Positions 55,084-64,000 of a stretch of DNA of 64,000 bases are shown piece after piece (within the stretch, counting starts at the first letter, position 1; the number at the start of each line of letters is the position of its first letter). The notes under the pieces were generated by a model. The model was not told the DNA's origin. It searched no databases and saw only the letters and a list, made by a program, of their open reading frames with translations. The stretch is taken from assembly GCF_014854695.1 (NCBI RefSeq), contig NZ_CP027557.1, forward strand, positions 372,001 to 436,000. Direction: 5' to 3'. Source of the DNA: Rhodococcus rhodochrous (GTDB lineage: Bacteria > Actinomycetota > Actinomycetes > Mycobacteriales > Mycobacteriaceae). The position numbers were made by a program, and so were the translations under genes.

Positions 55084-55833
55084 ATGGCGGCACCGACACG
55101 TAGCCCCGGGACAGCGGCGGATCACGCTGCGGCATCCCGACGTTCGGAGGGGGCCGTGCGGCGCCGTCCGCAGCTTTCCGACGAGGTGGCCGGCCACCTC
55201 CGCGGTTCGATCATGTCCGGCGCGTTGCGTCCGGGCGACTTCATCCGGCTCGACGAGACCGCGGTCGAACTCGGCGTCAGCGTCACCCCCGTCCGGGAGG
55301 CGCTGCTGACGCTGCGCGGGGAGGGGATGGTCGAATCCGCCCCGAACCGCGGCTACCGGGTCTCGCCTCTCACGCGCGGCGACATCGACGACATCTTCTG
55401 GCTGCAGGGACAGATCGCCGTCGAGCTCGCGCTCCGAGCGGTCGACCGTGCCACGCCGGCCGACCTCGAGCGTCTGGCCGAACTCAACGAGAGGCTGCGC
55501 ATGCTCGTCGTCATTCCGGAGGGAGTGACACCCGACATCGAGCGGATCGCCGACGCGGAGTTCGACTTCCATCGCGAGCTCAACCGCATCGCCGACAGCC
55601 CCAAGCTCGCGTGGTTCCTCAACACCGCCGCGCGCACGATTCCGTACCGCCTCTACGCGCGGGACGCCGAGTGGGGAACGCTCGCCATCCGGTCGCACAC
55701 GAAGCTGATCGAGGCGATCGCTGCGCAGGACCACAGCGAAGTGATCACGCAGACGCTGGTGCAGTTCGAGGACGCGGCCGCGCGGCTGGTCGCCCACCGT
55801 GAGCGAGCGGGTGTCGATTCGCCTTCCGGATAG
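55084..55833 (+). CDS. GntR-family regulator, FCD subfamily
   Basis: A 249-residue protein with CAGGAGAC before ATG 55084. A disordered 30-residue leader is followed by the winged helix (LRGSIMSGALRPGDFIRLDETAVELGVSVTPVREAL in outline) and an FCD domain with FDFHRELNRIADS and IRSHTKLIEAI. It is divergent from the ALDH-DUF2236 operon and 80 bp upstream of a second DUF2236 gene, so it probably regulates both. Confidence 0.88.
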   Translation: MAAPTRSPGTAADHAAASRRSEGAVRRRPQLSDEVAGHLRGSIMSGALRPGDFIRLDETAVELGVSVTPVREALLTLRGEGMVESAPNRGYRVSPLTRGDIDDIFWLQGQIAVELALRAVDRATPADLERLAELNERLRMLVVIPEGVTPDIERIADAEFDFHRELNRIADSPKLAWFLNTAARTIPYRLYARDAEWGTLAIRSHTKLIEAIAAQDHSEVITQTLVQFEDAAARLVAHRERAGVDSPSG

Positions 55834-55913
55834 GCACTTGCCTATCTGAGTACGGGTGTGCACAATTTGTATGACAGTGCTGCACCCGTACTTTCACCAT
55901 CAGGAGACCTCCG

Positions 55914-56771
55914 ATGACGACCCACGCCGAAGAGCGCGTCCCCGCCGTCACCACCGACGAACCGGAGGCGATCCCCGCTCCGCTTCCGGCGGGCTCGGTC
56001 GAACTGGCCGACTTCGTCGGTGAGTCGATGCTTCTGCTCGGAGCCGGTGCGACGGTCCTCCTGCAGCTGGCATCGCGCGGTGTCGGGTACGGCGTCGCCG
56101 ATCACAGCTCCACCCTGCAGCGGCCGCTCGACCGGCTGCGCACCACGATGACCTACGTCTACGCGGTCACGCTCGGTACTCCCGAGGAGAAGAAGCAGAT
56201 CGTCCGGATGGTCAACAAGGCGCACGTCCCGGTGCGTTCGGAGACCTACAACGCCTTCGATCCCGAACTCCAGTTGTGGGTCGCGGCAACGCTGTACCGC
56301 AACGGTGTCGACATGTACCGGCGGATGTTCGGGCCTCTCACCGATGCCGACATCGAACGCATCTACCGCCAGTCCGCGGTCTACGGCACGGCTCTGCAGG
56401 TCAAGGACGACATGTGGCCGAAGACGCGGGAGGAATTCGACAGGTACTGGGACGAGATGATCGCGACCTTCGAGGTCGACCGGAAGGTGCGTTCCTTCAC
56501 CCGCAATCTCCTCACCGGCGGCGACGCCCCGCTTCCCGTTCGCGCCCTCATGCCGCTGCAGCGCTTCATGACGATCGGCCTTCTCCCGCAACGCATGCGC
56601 GACGAATTCGCGCTGCCGTGGAGCCCGCGCGACCAGCGGCGCTTCGACCTGTTCTGGAAGGTGGTCCCGCCGATCTACCGCGCGGTGCCCAGGCCGATCC
56701 GCCAGCTGTCGGCCACCTACTACCTCAACGACATGCGCCGCCGGATGAAGGCGCACGGACACGTCATCTGA
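55914..56771 (+). CDS. DUF2236/MpaB-family oxygenase-like protein (second copy)
   Basis: A 285-residue protein of the same superfamily as the one at 52.4 kb but only distantly similar: MLLLGAGATVLLQLASRGVGYGVADHS at the start, VNKAHVPVRSETYNAFDPELQLWVAATLY (the canonical V-x2-x-H motif and W-V-x-A-T-L) and a helical C-terminus. This is the classic oxygenase-MpaB layout. It follows the GntR gene by 80 bp on the same strand. A perfect 40-bp palindrome follows it. Confidence 0.87.
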   Translation: MTTHAEERVPAVTTDEPEAIPAPLPAGSVELADFVGESMLLLGAGATVLLQLASRGVGYGVADHSSTLQRPLDRLRTTMTYVYAVTLGTPEEKKQIVRMVNKAHVPVRSETYNAFDPELQLWVAATLYRNGVDMYRRMFGPLTDADIERIYRQSAVYGTALQVKDDMWPKTREEFDRYWDEMIATFEVDRKVRSFTRNLLTGGDAPLPVRALMPLQRFMTIGLLPQRMRDEFALPWSPRDQRRFDLFWKVVPPIYRAVPRPIRQLSATYYLNDMRRRMKAHGHVI

Positions 56772-56786
56772 GTTCTCCAGCGAGAA

Positions 56787-56826
56787 CGCCGAGTGGCCGG
56801 ACGTACGTCCGGCCACTCGGCGTTTC
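56787..56826. terminator. Terminator, perfect 40-bp palindrome
   Basis: Each half is 20 bp (AACGCCGAGTGGCCGGACGT and its reverse complement), with ACGTACGT at the centre. It lies between convergent genes and has T residues at the end on both strands, fitting a bidirectional terminator. Confidence 0.9.
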
Positions 56827-56837
56827 CCGTCCGACGA

Positions 56838-57314
56838 TCACACGGCGCTGTCGCGTTCGAGACCGAACCAGTAGTGCTCGCCGTCGTCGAACACCAGCGA
56901 ACCCTTGCCGTTCATCACCCCGACGACGGTGTCGTCGTCGACCTTCTTGAAGTGGTCGAAGACCGGCATGCCGTCGTAGACCATCGTCGCCGTCACCTCA
57001 CCGCGGAAGACGATCTCCCACAGGCTCGCCTCGCCGCGTCCGGTCTTCGTGTCGGAGAACAACTCGCCGTCCTCGCCGTAGCACACGAGCGGCTGGACCT
57101 CGGACACCGACGCGAACGTCTTTCCGTACCACCGCGACGTGCCGAGCAGCGTATGGGTGCGGTGCCCGGTGTCGAAACTGAAGCCCTTCCACCGGTATCC
57201 GACGAGATCGTCGATGCGTGCCGGAGCGAGATGCTCCCAGAGGGCATCGAGTTCGCGAGGATCGATCCGGTCGGTGCGGGCGCGCAGTTCCTCGAGTCGC
57301 TGGACGACGTTCAT
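56838..57314 (-). CDS. GXWXG/DUF4334 family protein
   Basis: A 158-residue protein. The N-terminal part has DLVGYRWKGFSFDTGHR (GXWXG-like) and the C-terminal DUF4334 part MVYDGMPVFDHFKKVDDDTVVGVMNGK. Such proteins are small, cytoplasmic and of unknown role, often next to alcohol dehydrogenases or short-chain oxidoreductases. The ATG at 57314 overlaps the stop of the alcohol dehydrogenase gene (ATGA), so both are made together. Confidence 0.8.
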   Translation of the reverse strand: MNVVQRLEELRARTDRIDPRELDALWEHLAPARIDDLVGYRWKGFSFDTGHRTHTLLGTSRWYGKTFASVSEVQPLVCYGEDGELFSDTKTGRGEASLWEIVFRGEVTATMVYDGMPVFDHFKKVDDDTVVGVMNGKGSLVFDDGEHYWFGLERDSAV

Positions 57315-58435
57315 GTGTTCCCCTGGATGTCGAAGGTGAGTACGGCTTTGACGACCTCGCCGGAGGTGACAGCGGCGAGAGCGTCGTCGAGTTTCGTGAA
57401 ATCGAAGGTCTGCACGAGTTCGTCGACGGGGAAACGCCCGTCGCGCCACAGCGCGGCCAGCTCGGGAAGGAACCGGTGGGGATCGACGTCGCCCTCGATG
57501 ACTCCGGTCAGCGTGCGACCGGACAACAGATGGGTCTGGTCGATCGAGACGGGATTGCGGCCGGCACGCAGTCCGAGGGTGGCGCAGACACCGGGACTGG
57601 TCAGAGACGACAGTGCCTGCCGGATCACGGATTCGGTGCCCACGGCCTCCACCGCGTAGTCGGCACCACCGCCGGTGAGACGACGCAGATGGCGTCCGAG
57701 GTCGTCGTGATCGTCGGGGGAGAGGACCTCGGTGGCCCCGAGCGATCGCGCGACGCCGTGCCGTCGCGGATTCGGGTCGACGCCGATGATGCTCTCGCAC
57801 CCGGCGATACGCGCTGCCATCACCGCGGCCGTGCCGACGGCGCCGAGACCGAAGACGACGATCGTCGACCCCTGTTCCGGTCGCAACACCTCGAGAACGG
57901 TTCCGGCGCCGGTCGCCAGGCCGCACCCGAGCGGACCCGCCAGTGCCACCGGAACATCCGCCGGCAGACGCACGGCGTTGCGTTCGGTGGCCACGACGAG
58001 CGAGGAGAACGACGACTGTCCGAACCAGTTGCCGTGCACCGGTGCTCCGTCGGCGTCGCGGAGCACGGCCGAGCCGTCGGTGCGCACACCGCTGTAGTTG
58101 AGCGGGGCGAATCGCGTGCAGTAGGCGTGCCGTCCCCGGGCGCAGTTGCGGCACGTGCGGCACGAGTCGAATCCGAGGACGACTCGGTCGCCGACCGCGA
58201 GAGCGGTGACCGCCGAGCCCACTTCGGTGACGACTCCGGCACCCTCGTGTCCCAGTACGACGGGCGTCGGGACGGGAACGCCGCCCGCGGCGGCGGTGAG
58301 GTCGGTGTGGCAGATCCCGACCCCGTGGATCTGTACGAGCACTTCCTCGTCGCGCAGTTCGGGCACGGTCACGGTCTCGAGCCGCAGCGGTGCACCGTAC
58401 TCGCGGAGTACCGCTGCGGTCGCGGTGCGGGTCAT
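57311..58435 (-). CDS. NAD(P)-dependent zinc alcohol dehydrogenase (aryl-alcohol type)
   Basis: A 374-residue medium-chain dehydrogenase. Zinc ligands occur in GICHTDL and GHEGAG, the structural zinc in CRTCRNCARGRHAYC, and the Rossmann motif in VFGLGAVGTAAVMAARIAG. GNWFGQSSFSSLVV is characteristic of class III/aryl-alcohol (XylB-like) enzymes. It is coupled to the double-TetR gene upstream (ATGA) and the DUF4334 gene downstream. Confidence 0.9.
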   Translation of the reverse strand: MTRTATAAVLREYGAPLRLETVTVPELRDEEVLVQIHGVGICHTDLTAAAGGVPVPTPVVLGHEGAGVVTEVGSAVTALAVGDRVVLGFDSCRTCRNCARGRHAYCTRFAPLNYSGVRTDGSAVLRDADGAPVHGNWFGQSSFSSLVVATERNAVRLPADVPVALAGPLGCGLATGAGTVLEVLRPEQGSTIVVFGLGAVGTAAVMAARIAGCESIIGVDPNPRRHGVARSLGATEVLSPDDHDDLGRHLRRLTGGGADYAVEAVGTESVIRQALSSLTSPGVCATLGLRAGRNPVSIDQTHLLSGRTLTGVIEGDVDPHRFLPELAALWRDGRFPVDELVQTFDFTKLDDALAAVTSGEVVKAVLTFDIQGNT

Positions 58436-59709
58436 CCCACCGCCTCCGGCGAACCGGTGTCGCCGAGCAGCACCGAGAGCATCAGCTGCTGCACCCTGCG
58501 CTGCCGGGAGGGGGTGGGCAGGAAGTGCACGAGGTTGCCGGTGTCGAGCACGAGGTTGAGCGCGGCGTGCACGAGGAAGCGGCATTCGACGGCGGGCAGC
58601 TCGGGGCGGAGCTCCCCGACCAGACGGGCCCATTCCTCGATGTTGAGCCGCTGGATGTTCCGCAGGTCGCTGCGATGATGCGCGGGCAGGTTGCCGACCT
58701 CGGCGAAGTACACCGACATCAGTTCGCTGTTCTCGAACGACATCCGGACATACGCCTCGGTGAGGACGTCGAGGGCCTGCGCGGAGGTCGTCGAGTCGGC
58801 GAGCGCTTCGCCGATGATCATCGCGACGCGATCACCGGCCCGGTGGAAGGCGGCGGCGAGCAGATCGGCCTTGCTCGCGAAGTGACGGTAGACGCCGGAC
58901 GCGTTGATACCTGCCGCAGCACCGATCTCCTCGATGCTCACCTCGTGATAGCCCCGGGCGTCGAAGAGCAGCACGGCCTCGTGCAGGAGGACCTCACGCT
59001 TGTTCGCCACGGACAGCCCACCCGGCTCGGGAGTCGGTGCGGGTTCGTCGATGTCGGGCACCAGATCGGTTGCTGCGACCGCTGTGCACGCGTCGAGCAG
59101 GAGCTGCTGCAGGCGCCGGTTGGACAGCGGGACGCGGTGAGTGGTGATGGAGCCGATGACGCTGAGCATCGCGCTGCTGAGCAGCACGTAGTCGTCGTCG
59201 GTGAGATCGGGCCGCAGCCGCGCGACCGTGCGGGCGAGATGGCGGTTGAGTGCCCGCATCTTCGAGCGGATCTCACTGTGGTCCTCACCCGTGAGGTAGC
59301 GGCGTTCCCAGCGGTACAACCCGCCCGTCCGGCGGTTCTCGATCGTGGTGCGGATGAGCGCGAGGAGTTTGCGTTCGAGCTCCTCGGCGGCGTCGAGTCC
59401 GGTGCCGTTCGCTCCGCTCTGTTCGTCGAACTCCGCGAGGGCGGAGCCGAGGGCGTCGGCGAGGGTGACCACGGCATGGTGGAACAGGGCGTACTTGTTC
59501 GGGAAGTGCCGGTACAGGGCGGGGCCGGAGATGCCGACGGCAGTGGCGATCTCGTCGATGCTCACGCCGTGGTAGCCGCGTTCGCTGAACGCCTCGGCCG
59601 CGACCGTGGCGATCTGTGCCTTGCGGTTCTTCGGCCGGCGCCGCACGGTGGGGGTCGGGGTGCCGGTCTTCGCGGCTGTGCGTGCCCCGACCTGCGCTTG
59701 TTCGGGCAC
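58432..59709 (-). CDS. Double TetR-family regulator (two HTH domains)
   Basis: A 425-residue protein from GTG 59709 built of two complete TetR units. The first HTH is at about 45-80 (VSIDEIATAVGISGPALYRHFPNKYALF), the second at about 255-290 (VSIEEIGAAAGINASGVYRHFASKADLL). Each is followed by its own ligand-binding helical domain. Internal fusion of two regulators is a recurrent mycolata form linked to lipid or steroid genes. It overlaps the alcohol dehydrogenase (ATGA) and is divergent from the flavin-oxidoreductase operon, probably controlling both. Confidence 0.88.
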   Translation of the reverse strand: MPEQAQVGARTAAKTGTPTPTVRRRPKNRKAQIATVAAEAFSERGYHGVSIDEIATAVGISGPALYRHFPNKYALFHHAVVTLADALGSALAEFDEQSGANGTGLDAAEELERKLLALIRTTIENRRTGGLYRWERRYLTGEDHSEIRSKMRALNRHLARTVARLRPDLTDDDYVLLSSAMLSVIGSITTHRVPLSNRRLQQLLLDACTAVAATDLVPDIDEPAPTPEPGGLSVANKREVLLHEAVLLFDARGYHEVSIEEIGAAAGINASGVYRHFASKADLLAAAFHRAGDRVAMIIGEALADSTTSAQALDVLTEAYVRMSFENSELMSVYFAEVGNLPAHHRSDLRNIQRLNIEEWARLVGELRPELPAVECRFLVHAALNLVLDTGNLVHFLPTPSRQRRVQQLMLSVLLGDTGSPEAVG

Positions 59710-59852
59710 CCTGCCTCCTCGTCGTGGATCCTGTTTCCTGCCGCGATGTCGCGGTGAATGTTCGTCGGCCTCAAAGGTAACAGTCGCACCCCCTGCGAAG
59801 AAACACTACTTTCGGGTAAGAATCGCCAAAACTGCAGGACAGAACGTATTGA

Positions 59853-61729
<1,877 letters not shown>

Positions 61730-61781
61730 CCGGACGATCCTTCCCGGGGCATGGTTCTCGGGGGGATCGACAAGGAACTTC

Positions 61782-61832
61782 CCGGACGGGAGCAGGGACC
61801 GACGTGCCGTCGGAACACCCGCTCCCGTCCGG
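61782..61832. terminator. Hairpin after the enoyl-CoA hydratase gene
   Basis: CCGGACGGGAGC (61782-61793) and GCTCCCGTCCGG (61821-61832) form a 12-bp stem. It lies in the 309-bp gap 61730-62038, whose other half is AT-richer and probably holds the acyl-CoA synthetase promoter. Confidence 0.6.
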
Positions 61833-62038
61833 TGAACCCAACGCTCGACCAGTATTTTCTGCCTCGTTCACCCGTTCTCGCTCGGCGTCGACGCCTGGAG
61901 CGAGTCGGTCCGTATTCGCGGAATCTCCGTTAACAAAAGCTCTGGCCCAATCCGTTCCGGGCCTGTAATGTGCCTCACACATCGACGGCTCGGCACAGGC
62001 CGTGCCCGCACTCCCGCCCCGTCACGAGAGGATCATCG

Positions 62039-63637
62039 ATGGTTCCCCCCTCTGTCGTTTCCGAAGCGGTCGGCTCCGACGCCACCCGCTTCCGCAGCAA
62101 CAACTGGAACAATCAGGTGGCGCGCCACGCCCTGATGATTCCCGATCGCACGGCCTTCCGATTCCGCGGCGAGACCATCACCTGGTCGCAGTTGAATACG
62201 CGTGTCGAGAAGCTCGCCGATGCACTCTCGCGTCGCGGCATCGGCTTCGGCGACCGCGTCATCATCCTCATGCTCAACCGTCCGGAGTACGTCGAGATCG
62301 TGCTCGCGGCCAACGCCCTCGGTGCCATCGCCGTGCCGGTGAACTTCCGCCTCACCGCACCCGAGGTCGCCTTCCTCGTGGGTGATTCCGGCGCGAAGGC
62401 GATCGTCGCGGAGGGGCCGCTCGTCCCGCTCGCCGCCGCCGCGCGTGGCCAGGCGGAGGGCATCGAACTGTCCATCACGGTCGGAGTCGAGCCGGAAGGC
62501 GACTCGCTCTCCTACGAGGCACTCGTCGCCGAAGAGGGCGAACCCCACCCGCCGGTGGAGATCCCGAACGACACGCCCGCGCTCATCATGTACACCTCGG
62601 GCACGACGGGCCGGCCCAAGGGCGCCGTGCTCACCCACTCCAATCTCGAAGCGCAGTCGCTCACCTGCATCCGGGCCTTCCGCCTGTTCGACGAATCGGG
62701 CATCGGTTTCTGCGCGTCGCCGATGTTCCACATCGCGGCCCTCGGCTCGATCGCGCCGAGCCTGATGCTCGGCACGCCCACCGTCATCCACCCGGTCGGC
62801 GCTTTCGACCCGGAGGAACTGCTCGACGTGCTCGAGGCCGAGAACGTCACCAGCCTGTTCCTCGTGCCGGTGCAGTGGCAGGCGATGTGTGCCGCGCAGC
62901 AGGCCAAGCCGCGGAAGCTGAAGCTGCGCAACATCTCCTGGGGTGCGGCACCGAGCTCCGACACGATCCTGCGGGCCATGGCGGAGACCTTCCCCGACGC
63001 CTTCAACGTGGCGGTCTTCGGCCAGACCGAGATGTCGCCCATCACCTGTGTGCTCGACGGCGACGACGCCATCCGCAAGCTCGGCTCCGTGGGCCGGGTC
63101 ATCCCCACCATCCAGGCGCGTGTGGTCGACGACGAGATGAACGACGTCGCCCCTGGCGAGGTCGGCGAGATCGTCTACCGCGGTCCCACCATGATGCGCG
63201 AGTACTGGAACAACCCCACCGCCACCAGCGAAGCGTTCTACGGCGGATGGTTCCACTCCGGCGACCTCGTGCGCGTGGACGAAGAGGGCTTCGTCTACGT
63301 CGTCGACCGCAAGAAGGACATGATCATCTCGGGCGGCGAGAACATCTACTGCGCCGAGGTCGAGAACGTCCTGTTCGGGCATCCCAAGGTGCTCGAGGCC
63401 GCGGTCATCGGTCGCCCCGACGCGAAGTGGGGCGAGGTGCCCGTCGCCGTCGTCGCGCTGAAGCCCGGCAACGACGACCTCACCCTCGACGAGCTCCAGC
63501 CGTACCTGAACGAGCACCTCGCGCGGTACAAGCACCCCAAGGAGGTCGTGATCGTCGACGCCCTGCCGCGCAACGCGAGCGGCAAGGTCGTCAAGGGTGA
63601 GCTCCGCGGCGGTCTCCCCGCCGTTACCCAGGGCTGA
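62039..63637 (+). CDS. Long-chain acyl-CoA synthetase (FadD5-like)
   Basis: A 532-residue adenylate-forming enzyme with GAGAGGA before ATG 62039. The P-loop is YTSGTTGRPKGAV, the adenine motif FGQTEMSP, the hinge DLVRVDEEGFVYVVDRKKDMIISGGENIY in outline and the catalytic Lys in PRNASGKVVKGEL. It activates fatty or sterol side-chain acids with ATP and CoA. A Mce-associated-type gene follows, as mycobacterial fadD5 stands next to mce1, supporting the FadD5 assignment and a lipid-import link. Confidence 0.88.
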   Translation: MVPPSVVSEAVGSDATRFRSNNWNNQVARHALMIPDRTAFRFRGETITWSQLNTRVEKLADALSRRGIGFGDRVIILMLNRPEYVEIVLAANALGAIAVPVNFRLTAPEVAFLVGDSGAKAIVAEGPLVPLAAAARGQAEGIELSITVGVEPEGDSLSYEALVAEEGEPHPPVEIPNDTPALIMYTSGTTGRPKGAVLTHSNLEAQSLTCIRAFRLFDESGIGFCASPMFHIAALGSIAPSLMLGTPTVIHPVGAFDPEELLDVLEAENVTSLFLVPVQWQAMCAAQQAKPRKLKLRNISWGAAPSSDTILRAMAETFPDAFNVAVFGQTEMSPITCVLDGDDAIRKLGSVGRVIPTIQARVVDDEMNDVAPGEVGEIVYRGPTMMREYWNNPTATSEAFYGGWFHSGDLVRVDEEGFVYVVDRKKDMIISGGENIYCAEVENVLFGHPKVLEAAVIGRPDAKWGEVPVAVVALKPGNDDLTLDELQPYLNEHLARYKHPKEVVIVDALPRNASGKVVKGELRGGLPAVTQG

Positions 63638-63660
63638 TCCCCGGCGCACTCCTCGTACGA

Positions 63661-63702
63661 ACGAACGGGGACCGGACCACTACGGTCCGTGTCCCCGTTC
63701 GT
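63661..63702. terminator. Terminator after the acyl-CoA synthetase gene
   Basis: ACGAACGGGGAC-CGGACC pairs with GGTCCG-GTCCCCGTTCGT, with one bulged T and a short loop. Confidence 0.8.
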
Positions 63703-63783
63703 CGTCGTTCGGCGGCGGATCGGTGAGGCCGCGTCGGGAGAACCGTTGAACTACTGGAAGAAGTTGTTGGAAGGACTGGGCGG

Positions 63784-64000
63784 ATGACACCGACCGATGC
63801 CCCCACCGGGAACGACACCGAATCCGCAGCGGAGTCGCGCGATGCTGTTGCGATCACCCGTTCCGGCGCGGGCCGGTGGGTCACCGCCGCGGTCGTCGTG
63901 GTGCTGCTCGCGGCCGCCGGTTTCTTCGGATTCCGTTGGTGGCAGGCCGAACAGGACGCCGCGCTGTGCGACGACGCGATCGCGCAGGCCCGCGAGTACG
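63784..64000 (+). CDS. Mce-associated-type membrane protein, N-terminal fragment (cut by window edge)
   Basis: Starts at ATG 63784 and runs to the right edge (72 residues). A short acidic cytoplasmic leader (about 30 residues) precedes one transmembrane helix (WVTAAVVVVLLAAAGFFGF), then RWWQAEQDAALCDDAIAQAREY. The order leader-helix-RWWQ-AxxDA-A(R)EYA is that of Mce-associated proteins, which stabilise Mce lipid-transport complexes. Identification is from the N-terminus only. Confidence 0.6.
   Translation, partial: MTPTDAPTGNDTESAAESRDAVAITRSGAGRWVTAAVVVVLLAAAGFFGFRWWQAEQDAALCDDAIAQAREY

Overview
The window is very GC-rich by eye, densely coding and uses many GTG/TTG starts and 4-bp ATGA/GTGA overlaps. 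This is typical of a mycolic-acid actinobacterium, and gene content points to Rhodococcus or a close relative. The strongest evidence is a gene neighbourhood known from Mycobacterium tuberculosis: tRNA-Ser, ffs, aspartate aminotransferase (Rv3722c type), dnaX (Rv3721c), then a methyltransferase/FAD-oxidase pair (Rv3720/Rv3719 type), SRPBCC protein (Rv3718c), YbaB (Rv3716c) and recR (Rv3715c). A fadA-fadB pair closely resembling Rv0859-Rv0860 is also present. No rRNA, CRISPR array, prophage or insertion sequence was seen.

Layout. 1-3.9 kb: tail of an MFS transporter with a 3-hydroxybutyrate-dehydrogenase-like SDR, a YoaK/TetR pair, a secreted HNH nuclease lipoprotein followed by a 23-bp tandem repeat. 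3.9-5.6 kb: tRNA-Ser, SRP RNA, aspC. 5.6-13.1 kb: accessory genes (unknown membrane protein, HhH-GPD protein, secreted protease, a sulfurtransferase-ThiM-luciferase-like monooxygenase operon with a divergent GntR, a PadR regulator). 13.2-15.4 kb: dnaX. 15.4-45.7 kb: about 30 kb that separates dnaX from its usual neighbours. It holds a DUF1016 nuclease, a large catabolic operon with its PucR regulator and transporters, a FUSC protein, a two-component system whose kinase has an in-frame stop, a complete phosphonate uptake/degradation operon, and fadAB. 45.7-50.8 kb: the conserved block resumes (lipid methyltransferase and FAD oxidase, SRPBCC, YbaB, RecR) and ends with a TetR gene. 50.8-64 kb: MFS exporter, an aldehyde dehydrogenase flanked by two DUF2236 oxygenase-like proteins, an alcohol dehydrogenase with a double-TetR regulator, a nitronate-monooxygenase-like/enoyl-CoA hydratase pair, an acyl-CoA synthetase and the start of a Mce-associated-type membrane protein.

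The most interesting system is the operon at 17.35-24.12 kb. It encodes a GlcG-like protein, a heme-oxygenase-like diiron protein with all six metal ligands at the family spacing, a Rieske ferredoxin, a ferredoxin reductase, an aldehyde dehydrogenase, a second Rieske ferredoxin, a cytoplasmic Ntn-hydrolase of the gamma-glutamyltransferase family lacking the usual gamma-glutamyl-binding residues, and a RidA imine deaminase. The only oxygen-activating candidate in it is the diiron protein, so I infer that the ferredoxins and reductase feed it electrons. A divergent PucR regulator and a permease 3.4 kb away share a 12-bp motif, ACACAGTGCACA, in their upstream regions. I infer a catabolic pathway for a nitrogen-containing compound whose substrate cannot be read from the sequence.

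The phosphonate operon (35.1-42.1 kb) has two good matches to the mycobacterial PhnF operator. Its gene order predicts uptake, oxidation of an aminophosphonate to phosphonoacetaldehyde, and phosphonatase-type cleavage.
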